Assembly (NCBI GenBank): GCA_004154925.1 | Contig: QJNS01000019.1 | Location: forward strand, 434,001 to 498,000 | DNA length: 64,000 bases | Origin: Monosporascus cannonballus | Taxonomy: Eukaryota; Ascomycota; Sordariomycetes; Xylariales | Reading direction: 5' to 3' | Shown here: positions 12,935-24,488 of the stretch, one piece after another | Numbering within the stretch: position 1 is the stretch's first letter | Layout of the letters: each line of letters opens with the position of its first letter | The notes under the pieces: generated by a model | What the model was told of the DNA's origin: nothing | Seen by the model: the letters and a program-made list of their open reading frames with translations, nothing else | Database searches by the model: none | Position numbers and translations under genes: made by a program

Positions 12935-15897
12935 ATGGCCCTCTCAAAGCACCCCCTCGACAGCGGATGGGAATTCCGGCAAAAGGATGATGATTCTGCG
13001 AGCTCCTGGTTACCTGCTCGGGGAATCCCCAGCGAAGTTCATCTCGACTTATTAGCGAACGGAAAGTGAGCGACTCTGTCGCCTTCGAGGCCGTTAGCTG
13101 GTCGAGAGGTTTGGCGGGTTAACCAATATACAGAATCCCCGATCCCTTCCTCGATTTGAATGAACTTTCTGTACGATGGATCGCCGATAAGGACTGGGTG
13201 TACAGGACCCAGTTCGCCCAACCTAAGAAACCTGTAGCTAGCGAGCCGACAGTGACGGACCTAGTCTTTGAAGGCCTTGATACTTTTGCTACCGTTTCTC
13301 TCAATGGGACCGAGATCTTAAAATCCAACAACATGTTCTTGTCTCATAGGGTTGACGTTTCAAAGCTATTGCGGGACCAAAATTTCCTTGAGGTCACTTT
13401 TGACTCCGCCAGGCTGCGAGGGCTGCAGCTCGTAGAAGAGCACAGCCATGAACACAATTTCTATGTTCGGCAGACGGAAGTCAGCAGAATCCCCGTCAGG
13501 AAAGCCCAATATCACTGGGGCTGGGATTGGGGACCGATCTTAACGACAGCCGGTCCTTGGAGGCCCATCTACCTGGAGCAATACAGAGTGAGAGTAGACG
13601 ACGTCTGGGCCCAAACCAAGGTGAGTTCCGACCTCAAGTCTTGTTCCGGCCATCTCTTTGCCAAAGTCGACGGAGGGAACACGACATCTCGGAATGTCAC
13701 GCTTTCCATCGCTCTCGACGGCGAGACGGTTTTTGAAAAAGCCTGTGATGTCGATGAGAATGGTCTTGCGCAAACCGAATTCAGCCTATCGCAACCGAAA
13801 CTCTGGTATCCGCACGGCTATGGATCTCAGACACGCTATGCGTTGACGGCCACAGTGGGCTCATATGACAAGAAGTCCAAAATGATCGGCATTCGTCGAA
13901 CTGAGCTGGTCCAAGAGAAAGACGACTACGGCAAGTCGTTTTACTTCCGGATCAATGGGATAGATGTTTTTGCTGGTGGTTCATGCTGGATTCCAGCCGA
14001 CAGCTTCGTCTCGCAGATCTCTGAGCAGCGGTACCGCGACTGGATGAAGCTGATGATCGATGGCAATCAGATCATGGTCAGAGTATGGGGAGGTAAGCAC
14101 GCATTTTCTCAAACTAGCTGAGGCCTAGAAGCCGAATGCCGGAATGCTGGAATGCGTCTATGACAGACGGGATACAAGCTGCTGAGCCCCCTTTTCCCTT
14201 AACCCGACAATCACGGCCATTGCTGTATTCAACTGCTCCACTTGCATAACTGACGACTCCTTAACCATAGGTGGCATATATGAGGCGGAGTCTATGATCG
14301 ACGCTTGCGACGAACTAGGAATCCTCGTCTGGCACGACTTCCAATTCGCCTGCGGAAGCTACCCTACTTACCCATCCTACCTGGAGAGCGTAGAGCAAGA
14401 GGCGAGAGAGGCGGTGCGGCGCTACCGGATGCACCCGTCTCTCCTGATCTGGGCCGGGAGCAACGAGGATTACCAAGTCCAAGAGCGGTACAAGTTGGAC
14501 TACGACTACGAAGACAAGGATCCCCAGTCGTGGCTGAAGTCGTCCTTTCCCGCTCGATACACTTACGAGTACATGTTACCGAAAATCGTCAAGGAGGAAG
14601 ACCCGTTTGCGCTCTACCACCCAACCAGCCCGTGGGGAGATGGAAAGCCCACGGCGGACCCTACAGTGGGCGATATTCATCAGTGGAATAGTGAGTATTT
14701 GGTTTTCAGGCGCAACGGGTAGGAACTTTCCGTGGCCAGCACTGATCATCACTAGTATGGCATGGCGCGATGAACAGGTACCAGGAATGCTCTGAGCTCG
14801 GCGGCCGGTTCATCAGCGAGTTCGGAATGGAAGCTTATCCGCATCTCGAGACCATCCGGAACGCGATTACCAACCCTCAGCAACAGCAACCGGGATCCAT
14901 GGCCATGGATTTCCGCAACAAAGCCATCGACCACGAGCGCCGGATGGCGACCTACGTCGCCGAGAACCTCCTCGTGAAGTGCGACCTGGCATCGTACACG
15001 CACCTCACGCAGGTCGTCCAGGCGGAGACCATGCACATGGCCTACAAGACCTGGAGGAGGGAGTGGGGCAGGGAAGGGTCTCGCAAATGCGGAGGCGTGC
15101 TCGTCTGGCAGCTGAACGACTGCTGGCCCACGATGAGCTGGGCCGTGGTCGACTACCACCTGGTGAAGAAGCCGGCGTACTACGCCATCTCCCGGGCGCT
15201 GGAGCCCGTCACCGTGGGGATTTCGACGCTTTACCGTGATTGGACCTCGGGTCACGCGGACCCTAGGGGGTTAACGACGTTCGAGAAGTTCGACCTGTGG
15301 ATCGCCAGCAACAAGGTGCATCCCGTGAACCTCGACTTAACTGTGCGAATCATCTCCGTCCGCACTGGTGAAGACGTGCAGCAGCCCATGAGGCATAACG
15401 CTATCACCGCGCTGCCAAACAGCACGACCGAGGTCCTTCGAGACCACGCCGTTGCGTCTAGTAAGAAGGAATCGAGCATGGCCCACCAGCCCTACGACAT
15501 AACACAGGACGAGCCGATAATTATCCATGCAGTCATCAAGGCGGAGGGCAAGGTTCTTGCCAGCGACACGTGCTGGCCTCAGCCCCTAAAGTACTTGGAT
15601 TTCTCCGATCGGGGGGTCACTTTCAAGTCGACATCCCCGACGCAGTTAACGATCTCGGTGTCGCGACCCGTCAAGGGCTTCGTTATCGAAGAGACGAGAG
15701 CCACGAAGCTCAGTGACAATGGCTTTGACAGTAAGTGATCCTTTGTTCAGGGCAAATCCTCTCCCGATGCAACTACCCACGCGCATGCCCTAAAGCCGGG
15801 CTCTGTGTACCCCACAGGCATGTTACAAAGAATCTTACTAATTTTGAATCTCGTAGTTATCCCCGGCGAGGACAAGTCGTTGATGTGGCAGGCGTGA
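12935..15897 (+). CDS. Beta-mannosidase, glycoside hydrolase family 2 (C-terminus frameshifted)
   Basis: Exons 12935..13065, 13134..14092, 14271..14690, 14756..15730 and 15857..15897 encode 841 residues; all introns are GT-AG and phases agree. The start MALSKHPLDSGWEFRQ gives a GH2 sugar-binding domain with no signal peptide, which suggests an intracellular MndB-type enzyme that removes terminal beta-D-mannose from mannan-derived oligosaccharides. Diagnostic motifs are YHWGWDWGP, RVWGGGIYEAE and LVWHDFQFACGSYP, with the general acid/base in WAGSNED (about Glu429) and the nucleophile in FISEFGMEAYP (about Glu525). The last exon reads IIPGEDKSLMWQA and stops at 15897. In another frame, however, the same DNA reads QVVDVAGVSINDLRYTYVGS and stops at 15968, as expected for the family end. 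One missing base near 15873 explains both, so the last ~30 residues are lost or altered. The catalytic domain is intact. Confidence 0.9.
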
Positions 15898-15968
15898 GCA
15901 TTAACGATCTGAGATACACTTATGTTGGAAGCCCGGAGAGTTCGGTACCAGTGAATCTCTCAGTTTAA

Positions 15969-16929
15969 AGCGGGGGGTCTAGGGTCTACGGAGGACTCAC
16001 TTGGGGGCCATAGGTGTATACAAGGTTGCAAAGCTGCTATTCCGAGTCCTCGAACTGCGCCTAACTTTACCACATATCTTTGCCATTGCGTAGAGACGAG
16101 AGAGGTCAAAATTATGAGACCCTGACATCACACACTGAAGCATCTGCAAATGAAGGATAAGCTATCAGGCTGACCCCTAGAAGGTCCTAACTAAAATTAG
16201 GGAGTTAGTGAAGCCTGATTAAATTCATATAAATACAGCTGTAGCTGTGAGAACGCGATCCCGGAAGTGGCTTATAAGTAACTTGGCTAGGGGCTGATCT
16301 ATTGGGGCTAACCCAAGCTATTGATCAGCTACTGATGATTAGTTTTCACAAGAACGGACTTCTTCGCTACTGGGGCCTCCTACCGATCAACAATAGAGCC
16401 GTGCTGAGTCTGAGTGGCAACTATCATATCATCTTCTGCGAAGTGCTGCAATGATCTAACGTGACGCGCAAAGAGCTCATTCCTCTTCCAACATATTGTT
16501 TGGCCCTTCCGCCACTCACACATAATGTGTTGATCAGCAGACAGTTATGGAGGCTTAGATGTGTCCATGCGCAGAAAAACATGAACTGTTAAAGCCCCTA
16601 ATTGAATCCTAGATCCTCAAACCGAATGCTCGCGATGCGTTTGTAGTACGGTTCTTTCATGTCCTCCCAGTTCAAGACTACGGCGAGAAATGACAATGAA
16701 AAGGCGCAATGATCTTCTGAAGAGGTTGCATAACAATATATTTGTGATATATCAAAGTCATTGACGGACTACGAACAAAGCATGCGCCTTTGGTGCTGGC
16801 CGCTGTATATGTAGTCGAAAGCCCTTAATCCAGGTAGTCGGGGGCAACCGCAGGAACTGCATCAGCTAGCATAAGGCAGAGCAACCTGCAACCTCCAAAC
16901 CTCTCGTCAGTCAACACTAACCCGCCAAC
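15969..16929. other. Intergenic
   Basis: No coding region, RNA gene or repeat is recognisable. The stretch probably contains the mannosidase 3' UTR and the promoter of the downstream cysteine-cluster gene; a putative CT-rich leader directly precedes 16930. Confidence 0.5.
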
Positions 16930-17982
16930 ATGTCCTTCCCACTCGATCCCCATCAAAACTCCCAGCCAGGCCCCGAGAAGCCCACGGAGCAGCGCCTGAC
17001 GTCGTGCATGGACTGCTGGGCCAACGGGCTCGAGTGCGAGTTCACGCCCCTCCTCAAGCAGGAGACGACCGTGGTCGGCTGCCTCGAGTGCGCGGGCGCC
17101 GGCTCCCACTGCTACGTGCCGGTGTCTGACCTGCCCCTGCTGCAGCTCGGCCTGTACACGGCCGTCAGCGGCAAGCGCAAGTGCCTCAACTGCTTCCTGG
17201 AGTCACGCGAGTGCACGTTCCCGGGCCCCGGCGGGCAGCGGACGAACCCGTGCCTGTCGTGCATCCGGCGGGACGCCAAGTTTTGCCGAATCCCCCCGCC
17301 CCCGGCGAGGTTCCGGCCGCCGCCCGATCACTTCGGATACCAGATCGCCGCGTCCGGCTCTGGCCCCGGCCCTAGCTCCGACGACGGCAGCATGTGCTCG
17401 GGGTCTTATCTCACGCCAACTCATTTGCTCCCGAAGGCTAACGTTCCGGGCAGTGATAACCAGAACTTTATCGAATGCAACGCGATGAATCAAGAGGTAA
17501 GCGATCATGTCCATTGCCAACCCCAGGAGTCCCAGGCGGACTCGGACTACCAGGCATATGGTTCACTAGGGCCGATAGCCAGGCGGCTAGCGAGCGAAGA
17601 AGGCCGGAGCCCGCTGTCGCCTCCACCCGCGCCATTGGCGAGCTCAGTACGGATGCTCGAAATCCCGTCACCCGACCCAGAGGGCCTAGCCCTTAGCCCG
17701 CCGTGCCCGTCGACTAAAGCCGATACCGGGATGACGGACAGGGAGAACCAAGGTGTTGGTAGTATGAGTCATATTACCCAAATCCCGCAGACGCTCTTTG
17801 ATCCCTGGATGGCGTCGACGCGGTCACAGTGGCCCGCCGAGATCTGGAAATCGCAGACGTGGTGCGCGCGGTGCGTGGGCCTCGGGCTCGAGTGCTATGG
17901 CTTCCCGAGTGGCGGAGACTGCTATCGCTGCCAGCGAGAGAAAGTGGCCTGTGTGAGTCTGGATCGGCGGTTGCCTTGGTGA
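16930..17982 (+). CDS. Protein with three Zn2Cys6-like cysteine clusters
   Basis: An intronless frame of 350 residues with strong GC bias. It holds three six-cysteine arrays of the binuclear zinc-cluster type: Cys26, 29, 36, 51, 54, 61 (spacing 2-6-14-2-6), Cys85, 88, 95, 108, 111, 119 (2-6-12-2-7) and Cys312, 315, 322, 331, 334, 341 (2-6-8-2-6, at the C-terminus). Between clusters 2 and 3 lies about 190 residues of Pro/Ser-rich, probably disordered sequence. Canonical fungal Zn2Cys6 activators have one cluster with a basic first loop (RxRKxKC) and a coiled-coil linker. Here the first loops read WANGLEC, FLESREC and VGLGLEC, and no middle-homology region follows, so a classical Gal4-type activator is unlikely. 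It may bind zinc for protein contacts or divergent DNA recognition. I do not recognise the family and assign no function. The M at 16930 is the first in-frame start. Confidence 0.75.
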   Translation: MSFPLDPHQNSQPGPEKPTEQRLTSCMDCWANGLECEFTPLLKQETTVVGCLECAGAGSHCYVPVSDLPLLQLGLYTAVSGKRKCLNCFLESRECTFPGPGGQRTNPCLSCIRRDAKFCRIPPPPARFRPPPDHFGYQIAASGSGPGPSSDDGSMCSGSYLTPTHLLPKANVPGSDNQNFIECNAMNQEVSDHVHCQPQESQADSDYQAYGSLGPIARRLASEEGRSPLSPPPAPLASSVRMLEIPSPDPEGLALSPPCPSTKADTGMTDRENQGVGSMSHITQIPQTLFDPWMASTRSQWPAEIWKSQTWCARCVGLGLECYGFPSGGDCYRCQREKVACVSLDRRLPW

Positions 17983-20900
17983 TCACGTACCATCGTCTAT
18001 TCTTATGTCGCTTTCTCCGCGTTCTCTGAGGGAGGCTAGTGGACAGCAGTAATTGGACTGGCGCGACGCTCGATGCGGATAGGTAGCTCTTCAGCTAATA
18101 CAGCAGCATGTCCTGGCGTAAACAGCAGAATTATGTACTCTCTTATATGATACAGTCCCTTGTCACACAAAACAGCCCCTCGCGGTTAACAGTGTAGTTC
18201 ATGCAGCGTATTGCGATAATAAAACCTATATGTGGAAAAGAAGACCAGCCTCCTCTGGTGATATCTTGAAGTGGCGATTAGTGCCGTATGCGACCTTACA
18301 AGGTAGCAGTGCAGGGATAGGCAAGCTGATCTGGAGGTCGATTGGTGGCTGATATTCAGCGACAAATCGACAACCGGATGAAACGTAATAGATGGTCCCT
18401 GATAAAAGAGCCTCAAGAGTGGGGATGAATCAACCTTAATACTATTACCTAAGAATTGAACGATTTTTCAGGCATGCGACCGCAGCACCGCGAAAATCCC
18501 AACGACTTACGCGGGGACACCGCGACTGGGACCCTGAGATCAGCGTATAGATATGTGGACCGTCGCATTCTGCCTAAAGAAATGTAGGATTGATAAAAAA
18601 AGACGTTATTCTTTCACTTCACCGATATATATATAAGCATGAGCCGACACCTGCCTGGAGAAGGACGAACCGCACACCACTAAACTCGGAAGTGCCGTAC
18701 AAATATACACGAGGGCCACACATCAGCAAGTGATGGCGTGGACTGTCACAGTATGATTGGCAATCAGCCGGAGTAACCACGGCGCATTCGAAGCGCATCG
18801 CTGACAGCTGGTGCGTTGGTGGCGTCAGAGAAGCCAAGATGAAGAATCTCGACCTTTGGGGGTATCGAGACACCGCGGGCCACCCATGGAGGAATCAAGC
18901 AAGGGGAAGATCCGACCCGAGGGTTCCGGCACCCAAAGCAACCTTAAAGAATAAATGGCTTATGCAAATGAAGTTCACAATCAGCGACCGGATGGGGAGA
19001 CGCTTACTCTGTCAGCGTCGGCTAAAGGCTTCGGTGGCGCCATCAGGGAACGGCATGAATTTCGTCGAGGCCCTCACGATGAGAGTTTGGTTGGTTGGTG
19101 GGACGGCTGATGTATCCGTTCAAAAGTGCGCAACAAGTCGGCCAGCGCAGGAGAAAAGGGAATATGTCCCGTGGTTGCAGGTGCTTATCACCGTCTCGCA
19201 GGGGTGGGTGATTTGATGCCATGCGACTATCATCCCCCAACATGCATCACTGAAAACGATCTGAATTGTAACTTACGCAGCTCTCCCTGTTCTAAACCGG
19301 CTGGCATCTTGGGATTGGACGGAGGGCGACTTGGGACGTATGTCTTGGGGGATGGCAGGATGGGGTCTCACTAGGAGGCTGACTGTGCGCTCGTTCTTCT
19401 GATTCTGTTATACTGACGCGTCTTCGAGCGGCACTTGGCGGACCTTGGCAAGCCACGCCCATTGATCCGAACGGGACGATCCAAGACGCGGACATGGGCC
19501 GCCTCGGGGGCTCATTGCTGGCCATGGCTTGTTGAATCTTCATCGTCATTGGACTGGCGATTCTCGAAATGCATCACATGTGGCGGAAGACGGCATCCCG
19601 GCGCCCGCTTTGCCTCAGCGGCGTGACGTGGCGAACGTTGTTGACAAGGGAATCCGGGTGAGAAGGAACTGGCACGAAAGGGGGAGGAGACGCTAGGGGC
19701 TTGGGGGGGTGTTGTTGAGGACAACATCGCTTAACAGATGTCTTAAACGTCAAACCTCCGTGTTGGCACATTGGCGCTGATTACCTAACATGCGGTTCTA
19801 GCTCACAATGTACGTACAAAGTAGCGCCGAGGACCTGGGGACCCCACCGAGAATTGGAAACAAACTTATTACGGATGCGGGGGATGGAGATTGATCCAAG
19901 ATGAAGTGGATTCATGCAGTAGGCTAGTACTCGTTGCGGCAGATAAGAGTCTAGAACTACACAGCATCTCCAGGTCCAACAGGTTCGGGAGCTTCTTTTT
20001 TTTTTTTCCCTCACATTGTTGAGAGAATAGACGGGATTGTCCACCAATTTGCCCACTTTCACTACTGACTGATAATAGGCAACATGTGCATTGGAGTTTG
20101 GCTTATTAACTATGATCGGTCTGAACCTCGCGGGAGACCTCCCTAAAAAGTGCCTTCTTGCCCCCCAATACGCGTACGTGTCACAGACATGCCGATGAAA
20201 GTACCTTGGTACACCTCGGCGTTACCTGTATGAGGAGGCACCAGCAATGTGGATCTTGAGCTCCTTGATGATCCCAAGACCTTGGCTCCCTGCTAAAAGC
20301 AGGCTGCCGATGAGAAGATCCTGAAGTTATTCTGCTTGGGATGCTGACAGCCAAGGCGGTGGACAAAATAATTGATAGTGCCAATGGGCACTATCGTTTT
20401 CTTGTCAACCACCTTGACAGCTTAATGCCTGGGGATAGACTGAAAAATTGGAAGTACGAATCAGCATCACCAGGAACGTTGGCCGGCAATGCTCTTCGCT
20501 GACCTTGGCACCATTCAGAGTTCTTCGAGAACAGGGGGTTTCGATCATGCACGATTCGCTTTATACCCTACGAAGCAGAAGGCCCAAGAGATAACCAGGG
20601 GGGAAGAAAACTTTTATATTAATGTTAGTTCACCCTGCATTACACTGCTGTTATATTTGATAAGGGGACATGCTCGTTTATGCATGTCAGTAAGCCGCGA
20701 TGTAAGACATTTCAATCGGTAGGGCTCCACTAGTACCACGAACCACAGATAATGATAAGGCGGAATGCCAAGGAAACATAGCTTACCGGAAGGACTGGGC
20801 TGCGATGCGGCGAGACCGCTACATTGACAAGGTTTAGGCCCCCGTACCATGCAGTTGGATTTCCATAATCTTATTCGTATGTGGTTTTGCGTGCCAATCC

Positions 20901-21503
20901 GGGGATACCAGGGGCGGAATTAAGTATATACTTAGCGATGAATAATTAGTAGGCGGGCATACGCATCCGGCTGCTACTCTAGCCCTAGGTACTCTATATC
21001 AAGGCATTCATGAGCCAGTTGGCGGTGTGAGCCCCTGATTGGGTTAAGGCAAAGTTGAAGGAAGAGCTGATCCCACTCGGTCCAGAGGAGACATCGTGAG
21101 CCAAGGCTTGGAAGGCTTGGAGGGCTTGAGATAACCTTCGGGCGTAAACACACTTTGCATACAAAGGGGAGCTCCCTGCTGTTCCCGATTTCTGTCGTGC
21201 TGCCTAAGTCGCATAGCAGTAAGGTCTAGGTGATTCACTGCTCCCAGCCTAGCTTTCAGATCAAACACACTTCAACTCACCTTCACTTCACATTTACCTC
21301 CCCTCTTTGTACATCATAAGTCTTTGTTTACAAACTGTAGCTGTAAACTGTACCGCAGACGCCATCACCGCTTCTGGCAGCCGACAGATTTCCACCAACC
21401 GCTAAGGGTCAACAGTTCCCCCCGCCAAGGCCTGTACCTGCTCTTCTATCTCGGTGGTCGTTCTTCTCGACACCTAGCCGTTTAGATTCCAGCCATTGGA
21501 ACC
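17983..21503. other. 3.5-kb intergenic region
   Basis: No frame here has recognisable similarity, and composition is ordinary. A short T-rich tract lies at about 19,995-20,010. Positions about 21,270-21,500 are pyrimidine-rich, as expected for the promoter and leader of the MFS gene that starts at 21504. Confidence 0.5.
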
Positions 21504-23693
21504 ATGACGGTCGAAAAGAAAGCCCAGAGCTCGGGCAGCTCGGAAGCCTCAAGCATCGAGGGCTCAAATACCCCCAAGGCACCTATTGTTGATGAGAAGC
21601 CACCCATCGAGTACCAGGTGGAGGAAACTGAGCAGCGTTTCGACGATAAAGCCACCAAGAGACTCATCCGGAAGATCGACTGGACCCTCGTGCCCTTCCT
21701 TGCCCTTCTCTACCTCCTCTCCTTCCTGGATCGAACCAACATCGGAAATGCTCGTCTCGCTGGCCTCGAGGCGGATCTGGGCATGGACTCCACCTCGCTA
21801 CAGTACAATGTGGCCCTCTCCGTTTTCTTCCCATGGTATGTCGCTGCCGAAATCCCCTCGAATCTGGCCATGAAGCGCTTCCGACCTTCTGTATGGATTC
21901 CCATCATCATGATTGCTTGGGGTGTTTGTTGTGTCTGCATGGGTTTCGTATCCAACTATGCTGGGCTACTTGGTAAGTGATAACTCGTTATACACGACTC
22001 AGATCGTTTCTTACACGTAAATCCAATAGCTGTCCGAATGGCTCTTGGTTTCGCTGAAGGTGGTCTCTTCCCGGGGTAAGTGTTCATGCTCAAACATCAC
22101 CTGTGGTCATACCTGGTAGTAACGCCTACTAATCTCCTATCCAGCGTGACCTTTTTCATCACGCAATGGTATAAGAGACATGAATGCGGACTCCGCATGG
22201 CCATCTTTTTCTCTGCTGCCACAGCGTCCGGCGCTTTTGGTGGCCTGCTGGCACGAGGAATCTCAGAGATGCGCGGCGTCGGTGGGCATTCCGGTTGGGC
22301 CTGGATCTTTATTCTGGAAGGAGTCGCAACGCTTGTCGTTGGTGAGTGCGCTACGCGTCAAATCCACTCCAGGAAGCCTTGTTGTGGCGTAAACGATACT
22401 TGTTGCTAATAGCTGGTGCAGCTATTATCGCATTCTTCGTCATGCAGGACTATCCTGCTACGGCCAAGTTCCTCAACCCTGCCGAAAAGCAGGAGGTTCA
22501 ACGCCGCCTAGAGGAGGATAGGTCTGCCCTTGCCGACGAGTTTGATTTGAAGTACTTTTGGCACGCCCTTCGTGACTGGAAAATCTGGTAAGTGCTTGCG
22601 ATCATGAGCTAATGGTATCTTTGTGTCTGCGAACGTCGTGTACTGTCCCCTGCTTTTATTTATGATCCTTTCTCTTTCCAAGGATAACTCATATTAACAA
22701 CGCTCCGTTAGGGTTCATATGTTCATCACCATTGGAGTTTATACTCCCTTGTACAGGTACGGGCGTCTCTCCATTTGGGCATAACGCACTTCAACTCACC
22801 TAATTCAGCTTCTCGCTTTTTCTACCGACAATCGTGTCCGGCCTCGGATATACTGCGAACACTGCCCAGTTGTGAGTAGCTCCAAGGATTTCCTCCACAC
22901 CTTTAGCATTATTCTTGAGCATAAATCCCATATCGGAGGTTGCGCCGGAGTTCACTATAAACAGACTCTTCGACAACTAGTTATCCAGGAAAACAGAGTG
23001 CTGACTTTACTCTTGCAGGATGACAGTCCCCCCTTATGTCGTCGCTTGCTTTTTCTGCATCGGAGCCGGCTTCCTGGCTGATCGATGGGGTCAACGTGGC
23101 ATTTTCATGATATTCTTCAACTTCATAGCCATTGTCGGCTTCATCATGCAAATTAGCACGACGAATAATGCTGTCAGATATGCCGGTACCTTCTTGGCTG
23201 CCAGCGGTGTAAGTGCCCTCACTAGGATTCCAGCCGGTATTGCTGATAGCGTGGTGATGCTGATGGGGTTACTTACAGATCTACCCCAACGTTCCCCAGG
23301 GCGTCGCGTGGAACGGAAACAACATCGGGGGCTCCACCAAGCGGGGCGTAGGTATCGCCATGCACGTGGGCTTTGGGAACCTCGGTGGAGCCATCTCGGG
23401 TTTCCTCTACCAGGCGAAGCATAGACCTCAGTATTATCCTGGTCATGGCACTCTGATCGCTACCTTGTGTAAGTTGCCCTCCCCATCGCCATGTCGACGA
23501 GGCCAGCCAGCTAATGCGCAGCTGTTTGCTAGCTATGTCTTTGGTTCTCTGCACGATCATGACGGTTTACCTCCGCCGCGAGAATGCCCGCAGAGACAGC
23601 CTGTATAAGGCCCCTAGCGAGTATACCGCGCAGGAGAAGTGGGAAGAGCGCGAAAAGGGCGACTACGCGACATTCTTCCGCTATACTGTTTAG
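21504..23693 (+). CDS. MFS transporter, anion:cation symporter (Dal5/Tna1-like) family
   Basis: Nine exons (21504..21972, 22030..22075, 22145..22341, 22422..22587, 22712..22756, 22809..22871, 23019..23208, 23279..23468, 23533..23693) encode 508 residues, all in phase with GT-AG introns. After a Ser/Glu-rich cytosolic N-terminus comes the ACS signature: KIDWTLVPFLALLYLLSFLD then RTNIGNARLAGLE. Then follow VRMALGFAEGGLFPGVTFF, FFSAATASGAFGGLLA, a central loop with YPATAKFLNPAEKQEVQRRL, and FGNLGGAISGFLYQ. The C-terminus GDYATFFRYTV is typical of the family. About 12 membrane helices are expected, with a plasma-membrane location. Relatives import organic anions such as allantoate, nicotinate, pantothenate or sulfonates; the substrate cannot be read from sequence. 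The TauD-type dioxygenase downstream on the same strand suggests a small organic acid that it could oxidise. Confidence 0.92.
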
Positions 23694-24488
23694 ACGAGGA
23701 GGAGCTCCACGATTGGTTGGACGACTGGACACCCCGCCTTGTCTAAAGACGAGTGTCACGTGTTTAGAAGATCGCGTAATGACGGGGTGTCTTATCGATT
23801 TCAACTACCTGAAGGCCTCAACTTGCAGATGTATGCCTTCCTAAAACGTCAGGCGTTCAAGTTAGCCTGTCATCTGCAGGCGTATTCCGTAGCCGAGAAA
23901 TCAAATGACATACCCCTTCCCCCGGCCATTCATCGTGCTGTCGGTGTTAAGCTTATCGGAGCAGCGAGCTGTATAATCCAAGCCCGTTTTAAAATTCAGC
24001 TGCATGACAGTCCGTCCGTCCAAGAAGAGCAATAACGAGCTTATAAGCACTTGGCCCATGCCCTGCAGCCCACTAAACAACAGGGGCCTCGGAATGTGGA
24101 CAACTTATCGTCAACATTACCGCTTAGGACCGAAGTCAGTCACCGAACACCCCCTGAAGATAATTATAGCATTAGGGGTGTATTAACGACTTGACAGCGC
24201 TGCTAATTCAACTTCTGCACCAAATTCTGAAAGCGCTGGAGCCGAAACAGACCTCGTACTATCGTCAACAGTGAACTTGAGCTGTACGCCAGTCGCCCGC
24301 ATCTTCATCATCTTCAGCCCCGGACGGAAATGACCTGCATGGCGCCATCCCCCCCAATGATTGCACATGCATAAATACCCCACAGGTTGCGTGCATACAA
24401 AAGGTCAACATATAGAAATATACCTGAGGGATGAACATGATCCGGTAGATTATACGTATTACTTTTCGGGTAGTAGTATTCTTTTATC
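23694..24488. other. Intergenic (MFS to dioxygenase)
   Basis: This same-strand spacer of about 0.8 kb contains no supportable gene. It should carry the dioxygenase promoter. Confidence 0.5.

Noticed and set aside
15735..15968. A separate small gene after the mannosidase
   Set aside because: Its second half is the frameshifted C-terminus of the mannosidase and its first half is intron 4.
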